Program-made: the position numbers and the translations under genes
Notes under the pieces: generated by a model
Seen by the model: the letters and a program-made list of their open reading frames with translations, nothing else
What the model was told of the DNA's origin: nothing
Databases searched by the model: none
Assembly (NCBI RefSeq): GCF_000283155.1
Contig: NW_004454178.1
Location: 21,863,579 to 21,927,578, forward strand
Reading direction: 5' to 3'
DNA from: Ceratotherium simum simum
Lineage: Eukaryota; Chordata; Mammalia; Perissodactyla; Rhinocerotidae
Length of the DNA: 64,000 nt
Shown: positions 1-14,489 of the stretch, in pieces
Layout of the letters: each line of letters begins with the position of its first letter
Numbering within the stretch: position 1 is the stretch's first letter

Positions 1-336
1 AGAAAATTTTTACAATAAATACACAAATCTATTATGACGATGGTATGGATAATACCCTCTGGAATTGTGCAGTGCACAGCCTAAGCCATTGTACATGGTG
101 GCTGGGGTGTTCAACATTTGCCCACACAGGTTGTACTCATTCTCTGCTGGTTCATCTGTAAAAACCAGTAAGGATACATGAGTCATTTTTCTTGACTTTG
201 TCAGCAACACGTGCAACCTCCTTTCCAATCCCCCTGGAATAACATGGGGCACGTGGTAGGGCTCACTTGGCAGATCATTGTCTCAAAAAGGATCTGGAAA
301 AAAATGTGTGCACATTAAAAATCTGAAAGCGGTTGA

Positions 337-477
<141 letters not shown>

Positions 478-1720
478 TAAGTAGCCTGCACCACTTCTCC
501 CAGTTTCGGGTGTTTCTGGATTCTCTTGGGTGAAAAGGTGAAGGAAAGATCTTTGATGTTTCAAGCCCAAGATAAGCCTGTCCCCCTTTGCCCCTGCCCT
601 CTCCATTTAGAGATTATTACAAAAGACCATTGTCTCTGCCTGTTGGAGACACAGCGCACAGCTTGCCTGGCATAACGTGTGTCTCTTCTCTTCCCCCCTC
701 CTGGTGATCTGTAATTGAAAAGGGGTGCTTCCCCGTGTTTCTCTTCATGCTTGTAGAATTTGGGGAGAGATCATTAGAAATTGAGGAAAGTAGACAATAA
801 TGAGAATGTTAAATATTGCCTAGCCTTTTCATTTTGGGACATATAATCTTCTAAAATGAACTTAACTTCAAAATGAATGCTGGCTGTGGAGCCTGCCCTC
901 CCAGTTACAAGCGTATTTCTTCAATCCCAGAGCCAGAGCTTATGATTACAAAAACCAATCTAAAGTTACGGTTGAGGGCAAAAGGCAGTGTGCACTCCAC
1001 GTGATAGAGAAATTGAGGTGCGCCCCAACTATGGCTCCATTGCCTATGCTGCCTCTCGCCAGGCCTGCCTTCCCCCCGTAGCTTCAAGGTAGAGCTTGTG
1101 GTTAAATCTGAGCAGTCCACGTGGAGTCGCTTGCAGAGAAGCCTGACGGTTCATATTTATACCTACCCAGAACGAGATGGTTTATCATGAGCGCTCACTT
1201 CACAATTTGAAGGGAGGAAGAACTCAATTTCCTCCTTCAATAACCTCCCTTTCTGCTTGGGTTAAAGGCCCAGCCTTTGAATCACAGTTGGCTGGCCATG
1301 ATTTCTAGAGCATTCCAGTTAGAAAGCACATATGGCTTTCAATTAACACATTAGCAGGTGGTCAGCTAATCAAATGATCTGGTGCGAACAAGGTAAGTTT
1401 CATTAGAGGGAACCTGGCAGGGTTAAGTCCCGGGGGTTGGGGTGGGTGGGCGTTGGGATCGCTGTAGAAGCCTGCAGGCCAGGAAGTTAGTGCTGACGTG
1501 ATTGGGTTCCTGCAGTAGTATTTGAGGATGAAGGACGAAAGTGGCAGGCACCTCTGAAAGCTCTGTTTTATGTGGCGTCCTCGCCTCCACTGGACTCCAC
1601 GAGGGCAGAAGACCGTAGCCTCTGGTCTTCAGTGACTGACAGATGGGTGGCGTCCCTGGCCTGTTTCCACTCACTCAGTCCCCCGGCTCTCAGCTGTTGC
1701 TTCACGTTGGTTATTTTTAA

Positions 1721-1984
<264 letters not shown>

Positions 1985-2184
1985 TGATGGGGGGGGTTTG
2001 GCCACAGAGTGACTGTTGCATTTCGCAATCAGTAAGGTTTGCTTTCTTCAATGTGTTTTCATCAGGGCCCTCTCCCAGGTTAAAATTTAACAAAAGATGA
2101 CCGTGGGAAGCAAATGGTGTAACTCAGTGCATTGCCAATAAAGAACCTCAATCCTTATGTCTATTTAGATTTTACGCTTTACCA

Positions 2185-2350
2185 AGTGCTTTCATTTGAG
2201 TCTTAACAAGTCACTAAGACCATAGGCAGGATGGGGGCTTTTATACCCATTTTATAGATGTGGACAGTCGGGTCCAAGGAGGTTAATATGTTTGTCTAGA
2301 GACACACAGTGAGCTAGAAGCATAGCGAGGCTTTGACATCAACCTTAAAA
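2185..2350 (-). repeat. MIR SINE relic
   Basis: The antisense MIR core is recognisable: cccattttatagatg, then a degraded gaggttaatatg and acacagtgagctagaagc. It lies in the TRPM8 intron between S4 and S5 exons. Confidence 0.7.
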
Positions 2351-2404
2351 CCATATAATGAGCGTTACCAGACCCATTTTATAGGGACGTACAGCAGAAA
2401 GATG

Positions 2405-2795
2405 GGATCTAGTGGTTAAGATTCGGCACGCTCACCACTGCAGCCCAGGTTCGTTTCTCGGTGAGGGAACCACACCACCCGTCTGTCGGTTGTCACACTG
2501 TGGTGGCTGCGTGTTGCTGTGATGCTGAAAGCTACGCCACTGGGATTTCAAACACCAGCAGGTCCACCCAGGTTTCAGCAGAGCTTCCAGACTAGACAGA
2601 CTAGGAAGAAGGACCTGGCCACCCACTTCAGAAAAAATTGTCCATGAAAACCCTGTGACTAGCAGCAGAGTGTTATCTGATAGGGCGCCAGAAGGTGAGA
2701 GGATGGCGCAAAAAGACTGGGCAGGGTTCTGCTCTGCCGTCCACAGGGTCACTAGGAATCAGAATCCACTCGATGGCACTAAAACAAATAACGGA
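2405..2795 (+). repeat. tRNA-derived SINE with long body
   Basis: The element starts with a tRNA-like head (ctagtggttaagattcggc, followed by a degenerate B box) and ends in an A-rich tail after ccactcgatggcactaaaac. The head resembles the ERE family, but the body is different and about 390 bp long. I do not name the subfamily. It lies within TRPM8 intronic sequence. Confidence 0.6.
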
Positions 2796-3400
2796 AAGAG
2801 AATTTCACACTGACGAAGTTGCCTTACTGAGCTTGTTTTCCAGATGACCCGAGCCTCCCGTGCTTCTGTCTGTAAATCAGATGGGCATCTGTGTTAGCTC
2901 ATCTGGAGGTTCCCTTCCAACGCTGAGGTTCTTTGAGCTTGTGGTTTTAATTCAAAGCATATCTGAGGCATCCAGTCACCATGAAGTCATGCTGTGTGTG
3001 CAGAAAGTTAAAAAGAATTCAACTGTGTATTCTTGTCTAATAAGGATAGATTTTATTTTCTGTAAAAAAAAAAAAGGAAATAGTTTAGGGATTTAAACAA
3101 GGTGAGCACCATGAGATGTAGAGAAGGAGAAGTTCTCCAAAGCGAGGTCCCCCTCTTGCTCTCAAGCCGGTCTCTCCTTCAGAAAGCTGCTGTCGCTGAG
3201 CTGGTGTGGAGACCAGCCAGCAAAAATGCATCAGTTAGTTTTGATTCTGGAAAACAGATGTCCCAAGATCCAAAGGTGATGATGGCCGTTTATTAAAGTT
3301 AGGGAGGGAACGCTGGGTGACTTAGGTGCCCCGGGCCCTGGAACCGCTGCCGCTCTCTGTGGCCGGCTGAGCGGCCGAGCCGCCCGTGGTGCGGTCCTGA

Positions 3401-3805
<405 letters not shown>

Positions 3806-4374
3806 TAAAAATATTGTTTCTCATATTTTCAACAGCAGTTGAGCAATTGACAGCAACAAGCCTCACTAGTTTAGAAATGAGAGTTGTGAGTTGTACTCTC
3901 CTATGTAACCGGGCATCCATTTATTTCAAAAAAGGCAATATTGAAAATTTTGCATTGGAACCTGGAATTTAAACTTCCAGCATTCACCCACTGCTGGCTG
4001 TCTTGTGGGGGCAGGCTAATGGTGGCACAGATGGCATTAATTTGCCCACACCTACCTTACCTGAGGAAAGTGTGGGGCGTGTGCAAACTGGTGTGTGTTT
4101 TGAATGAGCTGTCTAAAGCATCTTTGCGATGCTGACAATAGTCCGGACTTGTCATGTTCTATCCTGCCACGATAAAATGATCCCGATGTCTGCCCTGCCC
4201 TACTTGTCGTATTTCTCAGCTCCCTGGTGTTTTCTCAATTATCCCTGTGGCCTCACGCAGTCTTTCCGGCCTCTTCTGCTGCAGCCTCTTCCAAGATCTT
4301 AGAAACAGCTTTTTCCGCGCGGCAATGGAAAGGCACCTTGTTATTATTATTCCCCATCTGCACATGCTGTTTTG

Positions 4375-4600
4375 CATAAGTGAGCTCATTTCATCCGCGT
4401 GACAACCCTACACATCGGGGGTTTTAGTCCTGTGTGAGGCAGCTCATGGTAAGCTAAAGAGCAAGTGGCAGGCAAGGTTCAAATCCTGGTCAGCCGTGAA
4501 TGCGCTATGTGCTTGGGAAGCGACTTGACCTCTCTGACTCTCAGTTCCATTGTGGGTAAAACCAGCATAGCACCATCTTCCCTGCAGGGCGTCTCACTGA
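4375..4600 (+). repeat. MIR-like SINE relic
   Basis: The stretch contains gcaaggttcaaatcctggt, then cgacttgacctctctgact, matching the MIR tRNA-related and core regions. The left part resembles a MIR in the opposite orientation, so two fragments may be joined here. Confidence 0.5.
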
Positions 4601-4789
4601 CCGCAGGACCTCACTCACACGCTCAGAGGAGGCTCTCTAGCCCAGAGCAACTCTCAGAGGGCCAGCCACTTACTCCGCTGCCGTCTCTGAGATGTCTCAG
4701 GGGCAGCTCAGCACGCACAAAGGAACGCTCTCCATCCTCCCTTCCAGACTCCACTTCCTCCAAGGCCCCCAATTTATGTTCTACTGCCA

Positions 4790-5555
4790 TTGTTCACAGT
4801 TGTGCAATCAGAAGCCTCGATGTCACCTTCTTGACACCTCCTATGATTTCATCCCCCATATCCAATTTATCAGCCACTTTTAGTTGATTTCATCTCCTAG
4901 ATGTCTTTGAAATCTAACCGCTTTTTACCATCCGCACCACCACCACCCTAAGCCGTCCTCATCGCCTGCCTGCATGGCTCGTAGTGTAACCTCTTCATGT
5001 TCCCCTCTGGCTCTTTGCGATCTGTGCTTTAGCCAGAATGATCTTTTAATAGAGAGAATCTGAGATGTCATTCTTCTGCTTATAGCAGTCTAATGTCTAC
5101 CCGTTGTTTTTAGTAAAACATAAAAAGTTAACATATCTGGTCACTGCACATCTTATTCTGTCATTGCCACAGAAGTTTCCAACAGCCTACCACAGGGCTT
5201 TTGCATGTGCTGTTCCTTCTCTGGATGCTCTAGTCACCCATCTCTCCCCTTCATGCAGTTGGCTCCTGCTTGTCCTTCCGCTCTCAGTTCAGAGACCCTT
5301 CTTTCCTGCGGAAGCTGTTCCTGGATGAGCTGCCTCAGGTTACACCCACAGAACACACTGTGCATGTCCTTCTTAGCACTTCTCATGGGCTGAAAATTTA
5401 AATGTATGTGGTTGATTATCTGCCTACCCAAAGAGGCTGGAAGCCCCCTGAGGGCAAAGACCGTGCCCTTCCTTTTATCTCTGATCCTAGTGAAGTCCCT
5501 GGCTCGTAGTAGCTTCTCGGTAAATACTTGCTGAGTGGGTGAACAGGTGATTCTA
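4790..5555 (+). repeat. L2 LINE 3' relic
   Basis: Typical L2 3' phrases are present: acagggcttttgcatgtgct, ggaagccccctgagggcaaa, and a tail with taaatacttgctgagtgggtg. It ends about 120 bases before the TRPM8 pore-loop exon. Confidence 0.75.
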
Positions 5556-5569
5556 CCTAGTTTGTATAA

Positions 5570-5986
<417 letters not shown>

Positions 5987-6559
5987 TAAAGGGACTATGT
6001 TAAAAGCACAGTGTGTCCCTGTGAGCTGTGCCGTAAGTTTATTTGACACCGAGACAAGCCCTTGTAACGCCCGTTCAGACGCTGTACGTTGAGCATCCGT
6101 TTCGCAGTCTCCCTGGAGCACCATGACGTTGACATGACGGTGATTGCAGTACAGTTCGACTCATCGCCAAGGTTCTTATTTTCTATGGACTCAGTGGGAT
6201 GGATCCTAGGGCTTAAAGGACTCAGACTTTAGTTGGTTAGTCCTTTATATTTTTCAGTTTCACTACAAATAAAAAGAGCAGAGTCAGGAGACTGACTCTC
6301 CTTTGGGGCTCATGTCTAATGAAGCTGAGTGAGAATATGATGTTGATTCTAAAATATTTTTATTGCCTTTGGCCATTCTCCTTAATACTTTTAGAAAATC
6401 ATGTTTTTCGTTTCTCCTTCATCTTCCTTAGGAGAGTTTCAAAGAGTCCCACGGGATACTTTCAGTGGGATTACTTTAGTTTTATGCTGTTGCTTTATGG
6501 TAGGTGGTCATTTTGAGCATATAAATCCTGGCACACATAGACAGACAGACAAATTAGCA

Positions 6560-7340
6560 ACAAAATACAAATTAAAAAAAATTATTTGTTAAACCTTGGG
6601 GTGGAAGACAAACCCTTAGTCAAAACCAGAAACCGAGTAGCTATGAAAGATAAGATAAGCACATTTGATTTCATAACACAAGTGTTGAAGATAAAGGATG
6701 CCTCAGATGAAGTCTCCTAGTGAAGGAGACTGGGGGAGATGTTGGCATATGGTGAGTGGAGGCTTTTAATCTCTAATCTAGAAAGAGCTCCTGCAAATTG
6801 ATAAGAGAAAGCTGACCCAGTAGAAAACTGACAGAAGAAATGCAGTTCAGAGAAGGAAAATCCAAATGGCCAGTAATCATACGAAAAATGGCTCAACCTT
6901 GTGGATAGAAAAGGTCAGATGGAACCAGCACTGAGATGCTGGTTTAGGACCCTTCAGAAGAGCAAAAATGAAAAGGACCCTGTGTTGGGGATGGTGTTGG
7001 GAAGTGGGCATTGCTACTGGGAGCGTGAATTGCCTCTAGCTCTTTGGAAAGTGATATGAAAATTGCTATTAAAAGAAAAAATACGCAAACCGTTGACACA
7101 GCTCCCTCACATCTGGGAATCTATCCTAAGGATCTAGGTACAAAGATGTTTATTAGATCATTGTTTGATGCCTATTAATAGGAGAATGACTGAATACAGC
7201 ATGTCATAGACTACAGAATCTCATGCAGCTCTTAAAAAGAAAAAGTTAGATCTATATTTATTGACTTGGAAGGATGATATTTTGTTAAATATAAAAAATG
7301 AATTGCACACTTAGTTTTTGTGGTTTGATCTTGTTTTCTT
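6560..7340 (+). repeat. Old L1 3' relic
   Basis: Degraded L1 3' sequence is present, with phrases such as aaatggccagtaatcatacg, ggtgttgggaagtgggcat and ctgggaatctatcctaagga. No intact ORF remains. It fills part of the 9.6 kb TRPM8 intron. Confidence 0.7.
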
Positions 7341-7599
7341 ACAATAAGAAACAAGAAATTTAAAACTATTAAGTCTATATTCTACTAGTTACAATGACCA
7401 CATATTACTTTTGTAATTTAGAAAAGAAAATAAGAAACAGACAGGTGTCATATGGAGCCCTGAGGTTCCAAGAGACACAAGGATTGTAGATGAGGGTCAT
7501 TGGCCTCCCTTTGTGGGGACAGGGTGGGGGCACATGCCCTGGGGACGTCACTCATCTAAGGGGCTGAGCAGTAAGTGGCCATCTGGTCTTCCAGTGTTC

Positions 7600-8115
7600 A
7601 GAGAAGTCCTCCTCCAGTCCAGCGTCTACACTGTGGCCACAAGGATGTTTCTAAAATGTCACTGCTCTGCTAAAAATTCTAGAAGCATTTCAGTATTTCC
7701 CCATAGCTTTCAGGGTAAATTCCAGGTTCCTCCACTTCCCCTCCAGGCAGTCCGTGACCTGGTCTTTGAACATATCTTCAAACTTGACCCCTGCTGTCTG
7801 TCCCTGGCAGGCACTTAAGTGTTTGTCTCTACACAGGGTGATCTGTCATGCCTGATGCTTTTGCAAATGCTGGTCCTTCTGCTGGCTTACCTGTTCCATC
7901 TCGATGGTCTCCTGCCCCATTTCTGTTTGCCGTTTGATGAGCCAAGCATCGTTCTACCCAAGTGGTCCCTGATGCCCTGTCCACTTTGCATAGAGGCTCC
8001 TTAGGACCCTTGCACAGGGACAACTTTCTCTCCTGCTGGACAGTAAGCTCTGGAGGATGGAGACTGTGCCTGTCTCAGCACCCGGCACTTTGTGGGTTTG
8101 TTGGATGAATGAAGA
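7600..8115 (+). repeat. L2 LINE 3' relic
   Basis: L2 phrases include ttccaggttcctccacttcc, tgatgcttttgcaaatgctg and the 3' end around agtaagctctggaggatgg to ggatgaatgaa. It lies in the same TRPM8 intron as the previous L1. Confidence 0.75.
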
Positions 8116-8119
8116 GAAC

Positions 8120-9780
8120 AGGGCTCTCTCCCATGTTTAGTTCATTATTCAGCCATCAGTTACGAGCTTAACTTCCAGGTCTGTTATTTACGGAGAAGCG
8201 TCAATGGTGAATAACAGACCAGCAAGGGATTCATGTCATAGGTGCCTAAAATCTGTCCTGTGCCACGTGCCTAGGCCACGAAGATCATGTGGTCATTGGT
8301 CCCTTGCGGCCTTAAAGAGGGACTGTGCAACCTCCCCATCACCACTCCTAACTGCTGACCAGGGAAGGGCTCAGGAGTCAGGAAGCCTGTGTCACTCACA
8401 GGAAGCTAGACAATGTCCTGCTGCCAGAGGTCCCCAAGTCTGAGCTTGCAGAGAGAGGTGGCAGGTGAAGGGTGATTATGTGTCCACTCCAGGGCAGGGA
8501 CAGGAGGACCAATTTCCAAACTTGAAGCAAGAGTCGGGAGGAAATGGGATGGTTTGGGGTCCTATTTTACAGTGACATATCCTATCAACCTTCACCTCGA
8601 ACACTGGATAATCCCTGTGGAAACCGACCGTGAACATAATTACTACAGAAATTAAACCAAAGGGCCGACAGCTCCCAATGCCATAACCTTTGCGCTACCC
8701 TAGTTCAGTCAGTCTCAGCGAGGCGCGGAGTAGAATATTACTCAGAGCTTTCCTGAGTCTGTGTGCTCTGAGCTGTTCACAAAAGGACCTGTTCTCGAGG
8801 CCCATGTCGTGTTTGTAACCTCTTGTCTGCTTTACAATCCTGAAGCGACAGAATTTGGAGCCGGGAGGGACTGGAGCTCAGCCTGTAATGTTCAGGTTGA
8901 GGAGATGAAAGTCGGGCAACGCAGCGTCTGTGGCCCTGGCCACACCACTGCCGGGCTTGCCTGTGTCCACTCGAGGCTGGGACGCAGGTCTCCCCACCAT
9001 GAGTCCAGAGCCCTTGCACCGCACCCCACTGTCGCCCCCTACAGTGCTTAAGTGTGACAACCTGGGAACATCCCTTGCCTTGGGGGACCTCCTGGATCAG
9101 TCCCTGGGTTAAACCAGAGGCCTTTTCTTTGTTGACACCTGTCTGGGGCGTTGAGGGCAGCTAGCATGGCCCCCTTGCCATCCTTGGGCTAAATCCTCAG
9201 ACACTCTTTCTAATGGTTGTCACAGTTGTTCTGGGCCTGCTCTGTGAGCCCACGGCCCCAGGCTGTGACCCCTGTCTGACACCACATCAAAATATTCATG
9301 TGAAAACTTAACCATACTCAACGGCCTCCTCATGGTGTAACGTAAACGCACACTTGGGAATTTTAAAGCAGTATTGGAGTGCTCTCTAGATGATGTTCAC
9401 AGGGAAAGGAAATGCATGCAAACATCTGCGATTATTCTACATTCGTATGATTGCTCACAGGCCCTGTGTGGCTTATCAGGGGCACGGAGTGAACTTAAAA
9501 CCAGTAGATGACTCTGGGTCATCTTCACACGGGGCTGTAACGCTTCCAGGCGCCGTGTCCTGAAGATAAAGCCACCCTGTGCATTCTTCTGAAGAGGACT
9601 CAGCAAACATGCCCAGATCTAGGATAATTTCTAAGAATAAAATATTTTTAGGACTAATATATGTTCATTATGAATACGCAGAAAAGTAGAAAAATGATAA
9701 TAATCCCCTGGTACCAACTAAAGTTTTGGGTGCTACTTGAGCAGTATGAGGAAGGCTGTTGAAATGGGGTGAAAAGAAGA
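8120..9780. other. Intron stretch without recognised features
   Basis: This is part of the 9.6 kb TRPM8 intron. I see no exon, RNA gene or clear repeat. Short open frames here lack splice signals and coding character. Confidence 0.5.
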
Positions 9781-9819
9781 AAAAAAAAGAGCAGATAATT
9801 GCAATAATAATAGCTAATA

Positions 9820-9965
9820 TTTATTGATATTTTTCAGTGCTGAGCACATCCACGTGCTTTAGATGTGCTACCTTATTCAATTATTAATCATTTTGGGGTA
9901 GGCGTGGCTTTATTATCGTTTTACAAATGAGGAGTTGGAGGCAGTAACCTCTAACTTAACCTGCT
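9820..9965 (-). repeat. MIR SINE relic
   Basis: The antisense MIR order is visible: gctaatatttattgat, then tttacaaatgaggagttgga and gaggcagtaacctctaactt. Confidence 0.6.
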
Positions 9966-9984
9966 GTTAAGGAAGTTAATGGGC

Positions 9985-10066
9985 ACATAAATATATTAAT
10001 ATAATATAACAATGTAATGCAATATAATATAACATGGTATAATATAATACAATATAATATAATGTA
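9985..10066 (+). repeat. AT-rich simple repeat
   Basis: Irregular reiterations of ataatataac/atacaatataat cover about 80 bases. Such arrays often vary in length between individuals. Confidence 0.85.
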
Positions 10067-10689
10067 AGCAGCTTAAAAGGCTATTTACAAAGGGCTGTGG
10101 TTCCCCGGGGGGGTATGAATTGTGACAGATGTTGGGGGTGGGGAGCCCAGAGCCTGGCCAGAGAGGGAGGAGCAGAGGAGATGAAACCAGTCGGGAGAGT
10201 CAGCAGCCTCAGAGGGTGGGAGAGTAGGCAGGGGTTAGGTTATGGAGGGTCTTTTACCCATGTTGAAGAGTTTGGACATTTTCCTATAGGTGAAGGGAGA
10301 TTCATGGGTCTTTACACAGGCGTATGGCACAGTCTCAGTGTGCTATTCTGATAGCGATATTGAGAGATCAGTTCAGAAATCAGTGCAGTGAAATCGCTGG
10401 TTGTCTCTTGTGTTGGCTTCTGTTGGTTTTGAACCTGCTTTTCTGATGCTGCGGAAGGAGAGGGGCACAGGGATGTGCAGCACATTGTAACATGTTGCTG
10501 GGGCACTGTGAGGGTGGAAAAAGTCAAGGTGACCCGGGGTCATGGGGTGGCACTGGTTAGATATTGCTGGTGTGCTGGGGAAGGAATAACAAACAGAAAA
10601 TGTGTGAAATCTGCGAAAAGCTTGAAGGAGGTGTTTGATTGAAATCTAGCTGGCAAGTTTCTTGTATTTCCATTTATTCTGAAATTCTG

Positions 10690-11580
10690 CCATTGTTTTA
10701 GCATCCACCTTTTCTTCGTGAATTTTTTGCAGGTTTTTCATTCTGTTCTGTGGATCAGTCTTTCTATTTTAGTTTTTATTCCCAAATGGCTTTAATTACT
10801 GATTTTTTAAAAATCATTTTAACATCTGTTGTACAAGTCCCCTTCATTACTCTTATTCAAAACTTTCCTGGCTTTTCTTGTAAATTTAATCATATGGAGG
10901 ATCCCAGGGCTTATCTTCTGAAATCCTTTTTTCTTTCCCTTTCCAAAAAAAAAAAATATCTTGTGAATTTTATTGTGATGATGTTAACTTTGTAGAATCA
11001 TTCAGGGAAAGCTGGCATCTTTAAAAAATGGTATCTTATATCTTACCATCCACAAAAGATGATGTGATTCTTTATTTTTTCAAATATATATATAGTTTCT
11101 CAGTGAAGTTTTATGGTTTTATTTATATAGACCTGGCAGATTTTTTGTTACATTTTTTCTAGCCATTTGTTGTTATGAGCGAGATATTTTTTCTATTACG
11201 TTTTTTTAATAACCACTTTTTGATATGTAGGAAGGCTATTAAAGTTTTGCTTATTTATTTTGGAGCAAGTCTCCTTGCTGAATTCTTTCTTCTCTGTTTT
11301 TCTTTTTGTCATGTCATGGAAGGGTCCTCCTATTTCTTATTTATTAAGCTCCTTTCTTTTTCTTCTTCTTTTTTTTTTTCCTAATCAGAAATGGATGTTG
11401 AATGTGGCCAGAAGACTTTCTAGCAGCTATTGAAATGATACTTTTTCCTTTTGATCTATGATGTATTTTAAAAACGATGAATTATATAAATGATCTTAAT
11501 TTTTAGTCATTCTTCTATTCTTTGGTTATGGCATCTTACTCTTTTAACACACTGCTGGATTTCATTTATGTATGAGGCTA
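10690..11580 (-). repeat. Old L1 relic, antisense
   Basis: A T-rich stretch carries antisense L1 ORF2 phrases such as agcagctattgaaatgatac and aacacactgctggatttcat. It is heavily decayed, and its open frames are too short to be functional. Confidence 0.65.
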
Positions 11581-12484
11581 TCTGAATCCCAAACATTTAT
11601 TAGCTCTTGGTAACATTTTCAAGTTCAGTGAATTCCTGAAAGTTTGTCTCTCTGGGGGACTCTTGCTTCCTCCTCCTCACCTGCTCCCCTGCTTAGGTGT
11701 TCTTAAGAGACAGAGCTCAGTTATCACTACAAATCTCCCACCGCTGGGTAGCTCAGGGCACGAGATATCATTGGAGATGTAGCATCAAAGGGAACAGAGC
11801 AGAATTCCTCTTGGGGAAGACCCTGGATGGTCAGTGGTCGGCAGGGAGACTCTGAGAACCACCTGAGTTGTGGTGGAGGAGAGCCTGGATGGGAGAGACA
11901 GTCTCTAGGCTGCTCTGGACGTCGGAGTTTGCTGAGTGTGGTATGCACATGTTGGCACCAGCGCTCAGCCTCTCCCCTATAGAAATGGAAACCAGTGTCT
12001 AAAGAACGTGAAAATTACTTTAGCAAAGCAGTTTGAAGCTGTGCTCAGTTATCACCCTTCCCTGGGGAACCCTCATGTGTCTTTGTCTGAGTCTGGAACT
12101 GACTTGAGAGAAAAAGAACAATCTGGAAGCTGCTGCCGTATGGGAAGGTGGACCTCAGTAAATAAACCTCAGCATGGTCAGCCCCGGAAATGCATTATTT
12201 GTGCGAAGTGGCTTTGGGTGTTAATGCCCAGTAATCGGCTATCTCACCCACACCCCCTGGGATGTAGATAAGAGTTTTTACTGTGTGCCCAGGAAAGGAG
12301 CACTGCTTGCTGGATCTACCTGTGCCCTGCTGTGCAGAGGAAGTGGAGATTCCAACAGGAGGCTCCTTGCAGCCAACTAGGTTGTTCTGAGGAACAAATG
12401 AAACAGTGATACCAGGCAGAGTTCTTCAAAATAAAGCATGACACAAATGCAAAGCCTTATGGGCACTGGCCTAAATACATTCTA

Positions 12485-12655
12485 GACCAGGGATCAGCAA
12501 CTTTTTCTGTAAGGGCCAGCCAGGGTCTTCACTTGGGCCAGAGGCACCCATTCCCACCTCTCTGCTTTTAAAAACCATCTTAGCTTGTGGGCCCTACAAA
12601 ACAGATGAGGGGTTGGATTTGGCCCCTAGGTTGCAATTTGCCAATCCTTTTCCTA
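12485..12655 (+). mobile_element. hAT-Charlie-type non-autonomous element relic
   Basis: The ends are related as inverted copies: the left has ccagggatcagcaactttttc and the right has ttgcaatttgccaatcc. The middle gggccctacaaaac and ggatttggcccctagg match the common mammalian element beginning cagnggtcagcaaac. The exact family is not assigned. Confidence 0.6.
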
Positions 12656-13401
12656 GATGACCCAGAAGATATGAGATGTTCTTACTGTCTCTGAGTGACC
12701 AGTTAAGCCAAGATGTGAATCTCTTCCTACTTGGACCCTTCTCAGCTCCAGTTCCACTCTGAGCTGCCGAGGAAGGGAGGGAGGCCCACCTGCCGGAAAG
12801 AATGCCTTCCTCTGCTCTCAGCATCATAAATATTCCTGCTTTCACTAGGCGTTATTAATTCCTTTTGGATAACACCTCAGAGTACGACATTTGCTACATT
12901 AAAACGGATGCTGTTGCTTCTTTGTGTTGGCGTGTTGAGTTTTATGCGTGGAAGGAGCAGTCAGTAGAATCCATTTTTGACTAGATACATAAGATTTTAA
13001 GATACTCCTAGGGACAATACGTTGAATGGTGATCCTTGTTCTGGCACAAAGTAGTAAACTGATTTCTGGCAAGTTCTTAGCCTGGACTCCGTCAACCTGG
13101 GTGTGTCCACTGCCTTCTCTTACTGCAGCAGCAGAAGTCTGCAGTGCCCTTGGCAGACGTAGAACCAGCAGGGACTAGCCAGGATGGACAATGATGCTTG
13201 GTATTAGTCTCAAAGCAACCTGACCTACATTTGGAAGAAATGCCAGGATAACTGCTGGCTTCAGTTTGCTGCACTTTCATACATCACAGTCCTGTCTATT
13301 TTTCACCTAACAAATCTACCACGTGGGGTTGACGTGAGAATCAGTCAAGTGACCATTTTACATGCTTAGCATAGGAGCTTACCTATAACAGATGTTCAAT
13401 A

Positions 13402-13603
13402 TGGGGGCCAGCCCCGTGGCCTAGTGGTTAAGTTCAGCGCTCTCCACTTCAGCAGCCTGGGTTCGGGTCCTGCGCATGGACCTACACCACTTGTTGGTGG
13501 CCATGCTGTGGTGGCGACCCACATACAAAATAGAGGAAGATTGGTACAGATGTTAGCTCAGGGAGAATCTTCCTCAGCAAAAAAAAAAAAAAAAAAAAAA
13601 ATT
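13402..13603 (+). mobile_element. ERE-type SINE with 12-bp target-site duplication
   Basis: The element has a tRNA-like head gggggccagccccgtggcc, an A box ctagtggttaagttc and a body with atgttagctcagggagaatc. It ends in an A tract of more than 20 bases. The direct repeat agatgttcaata flanks it at 13390-13401 and 13604-13615. ERE SINEs are characteristic of perissodactyls. It lies in the TRPM8 9.6 kb intron, in the sense orientation. Confidence 0.95.
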
Positions 13604-14179
13604 AGATGTTCAATAAACATTAATTCTCTTCCCTTTAAAGACCACATGGTATGGCAGGGGCACTTGCTGCAAAAGCCTGCCCTGCACAAATCCAGGACCT
13701 GGTGTAGACCTCAGAGGTGTGCAGTTTATCAGTAAACTCCAACACAAGCGGAGCCAAGCTCATAACCAAAGCCATAACCATTATCTGTGTAGGTTTTCCA
13801 TGTGTGCATGATCTTCTCATAGCTAAGGATGTTGAAGTCTTGGATTGTCATGTGCCAAGGGGCAAGAATGAGGTCTTGCAACAACATATCCAGTTTCTCT
13901 GCCTGGTCACCTCATTTACTTTGGGTCTGAAGTTTTTACCCAGAATTTGGAGAATGGAATGCCTCGCCACTCAGGATTGGCTTATAGGAGATTTCAAAGG
14001 GTTCATGCTGCTTCTTTGGCTCTCGAAGGGGTGATTTGATATTAGCGATAAAAGGGTCTTGGATGGTTGAACTTTGCAAATGGTAAAATACTTCACAGTT
14101 ATCTTTTACTAAGTAGTTCAACCAAATCCTTTTGAAATAGAGCATAGCTCAAAAGATTTCACGCTCCATTCTGTGAAGT

Positions 14180-14425
14180 AGTATCGTGTAGTGGTGAAGC
14201 AAATAGATGTTGGGCTGGATTGCAGAGTCCAAATCCTGGCTTCATCACTTCCTAGTTGGCAACTCAGACAATGTACGTATCCTTGCTGTGCCTCAGTTTC
14301 CTGATCTGTTAATCATAGATGAAAATAGGACTTACATCCTACAGAGAGTTGTTTGCAGATTAAATCATTTATCTAAGTAGGCTGCTTAGAACAGTGTCTG
14401 GTACATAATAAGTGTTAGCTATTTT
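14180..14425 (+). repeat. MIR SINE, nearly full length
   Basis: The full MIR order is visible: gtgtagtggtgaagc, aaatcctggcttcatcact, tgtgcctcagtttcctgatc, and the end agtgtctggtacataataag. Confidence 0.85.
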
Positions 14426-14489
14426 ATAGTCTTGGTTTAACTTGTAACTGAGAAATCAATGATCTAATCAGACATTTTCCCAATAAACA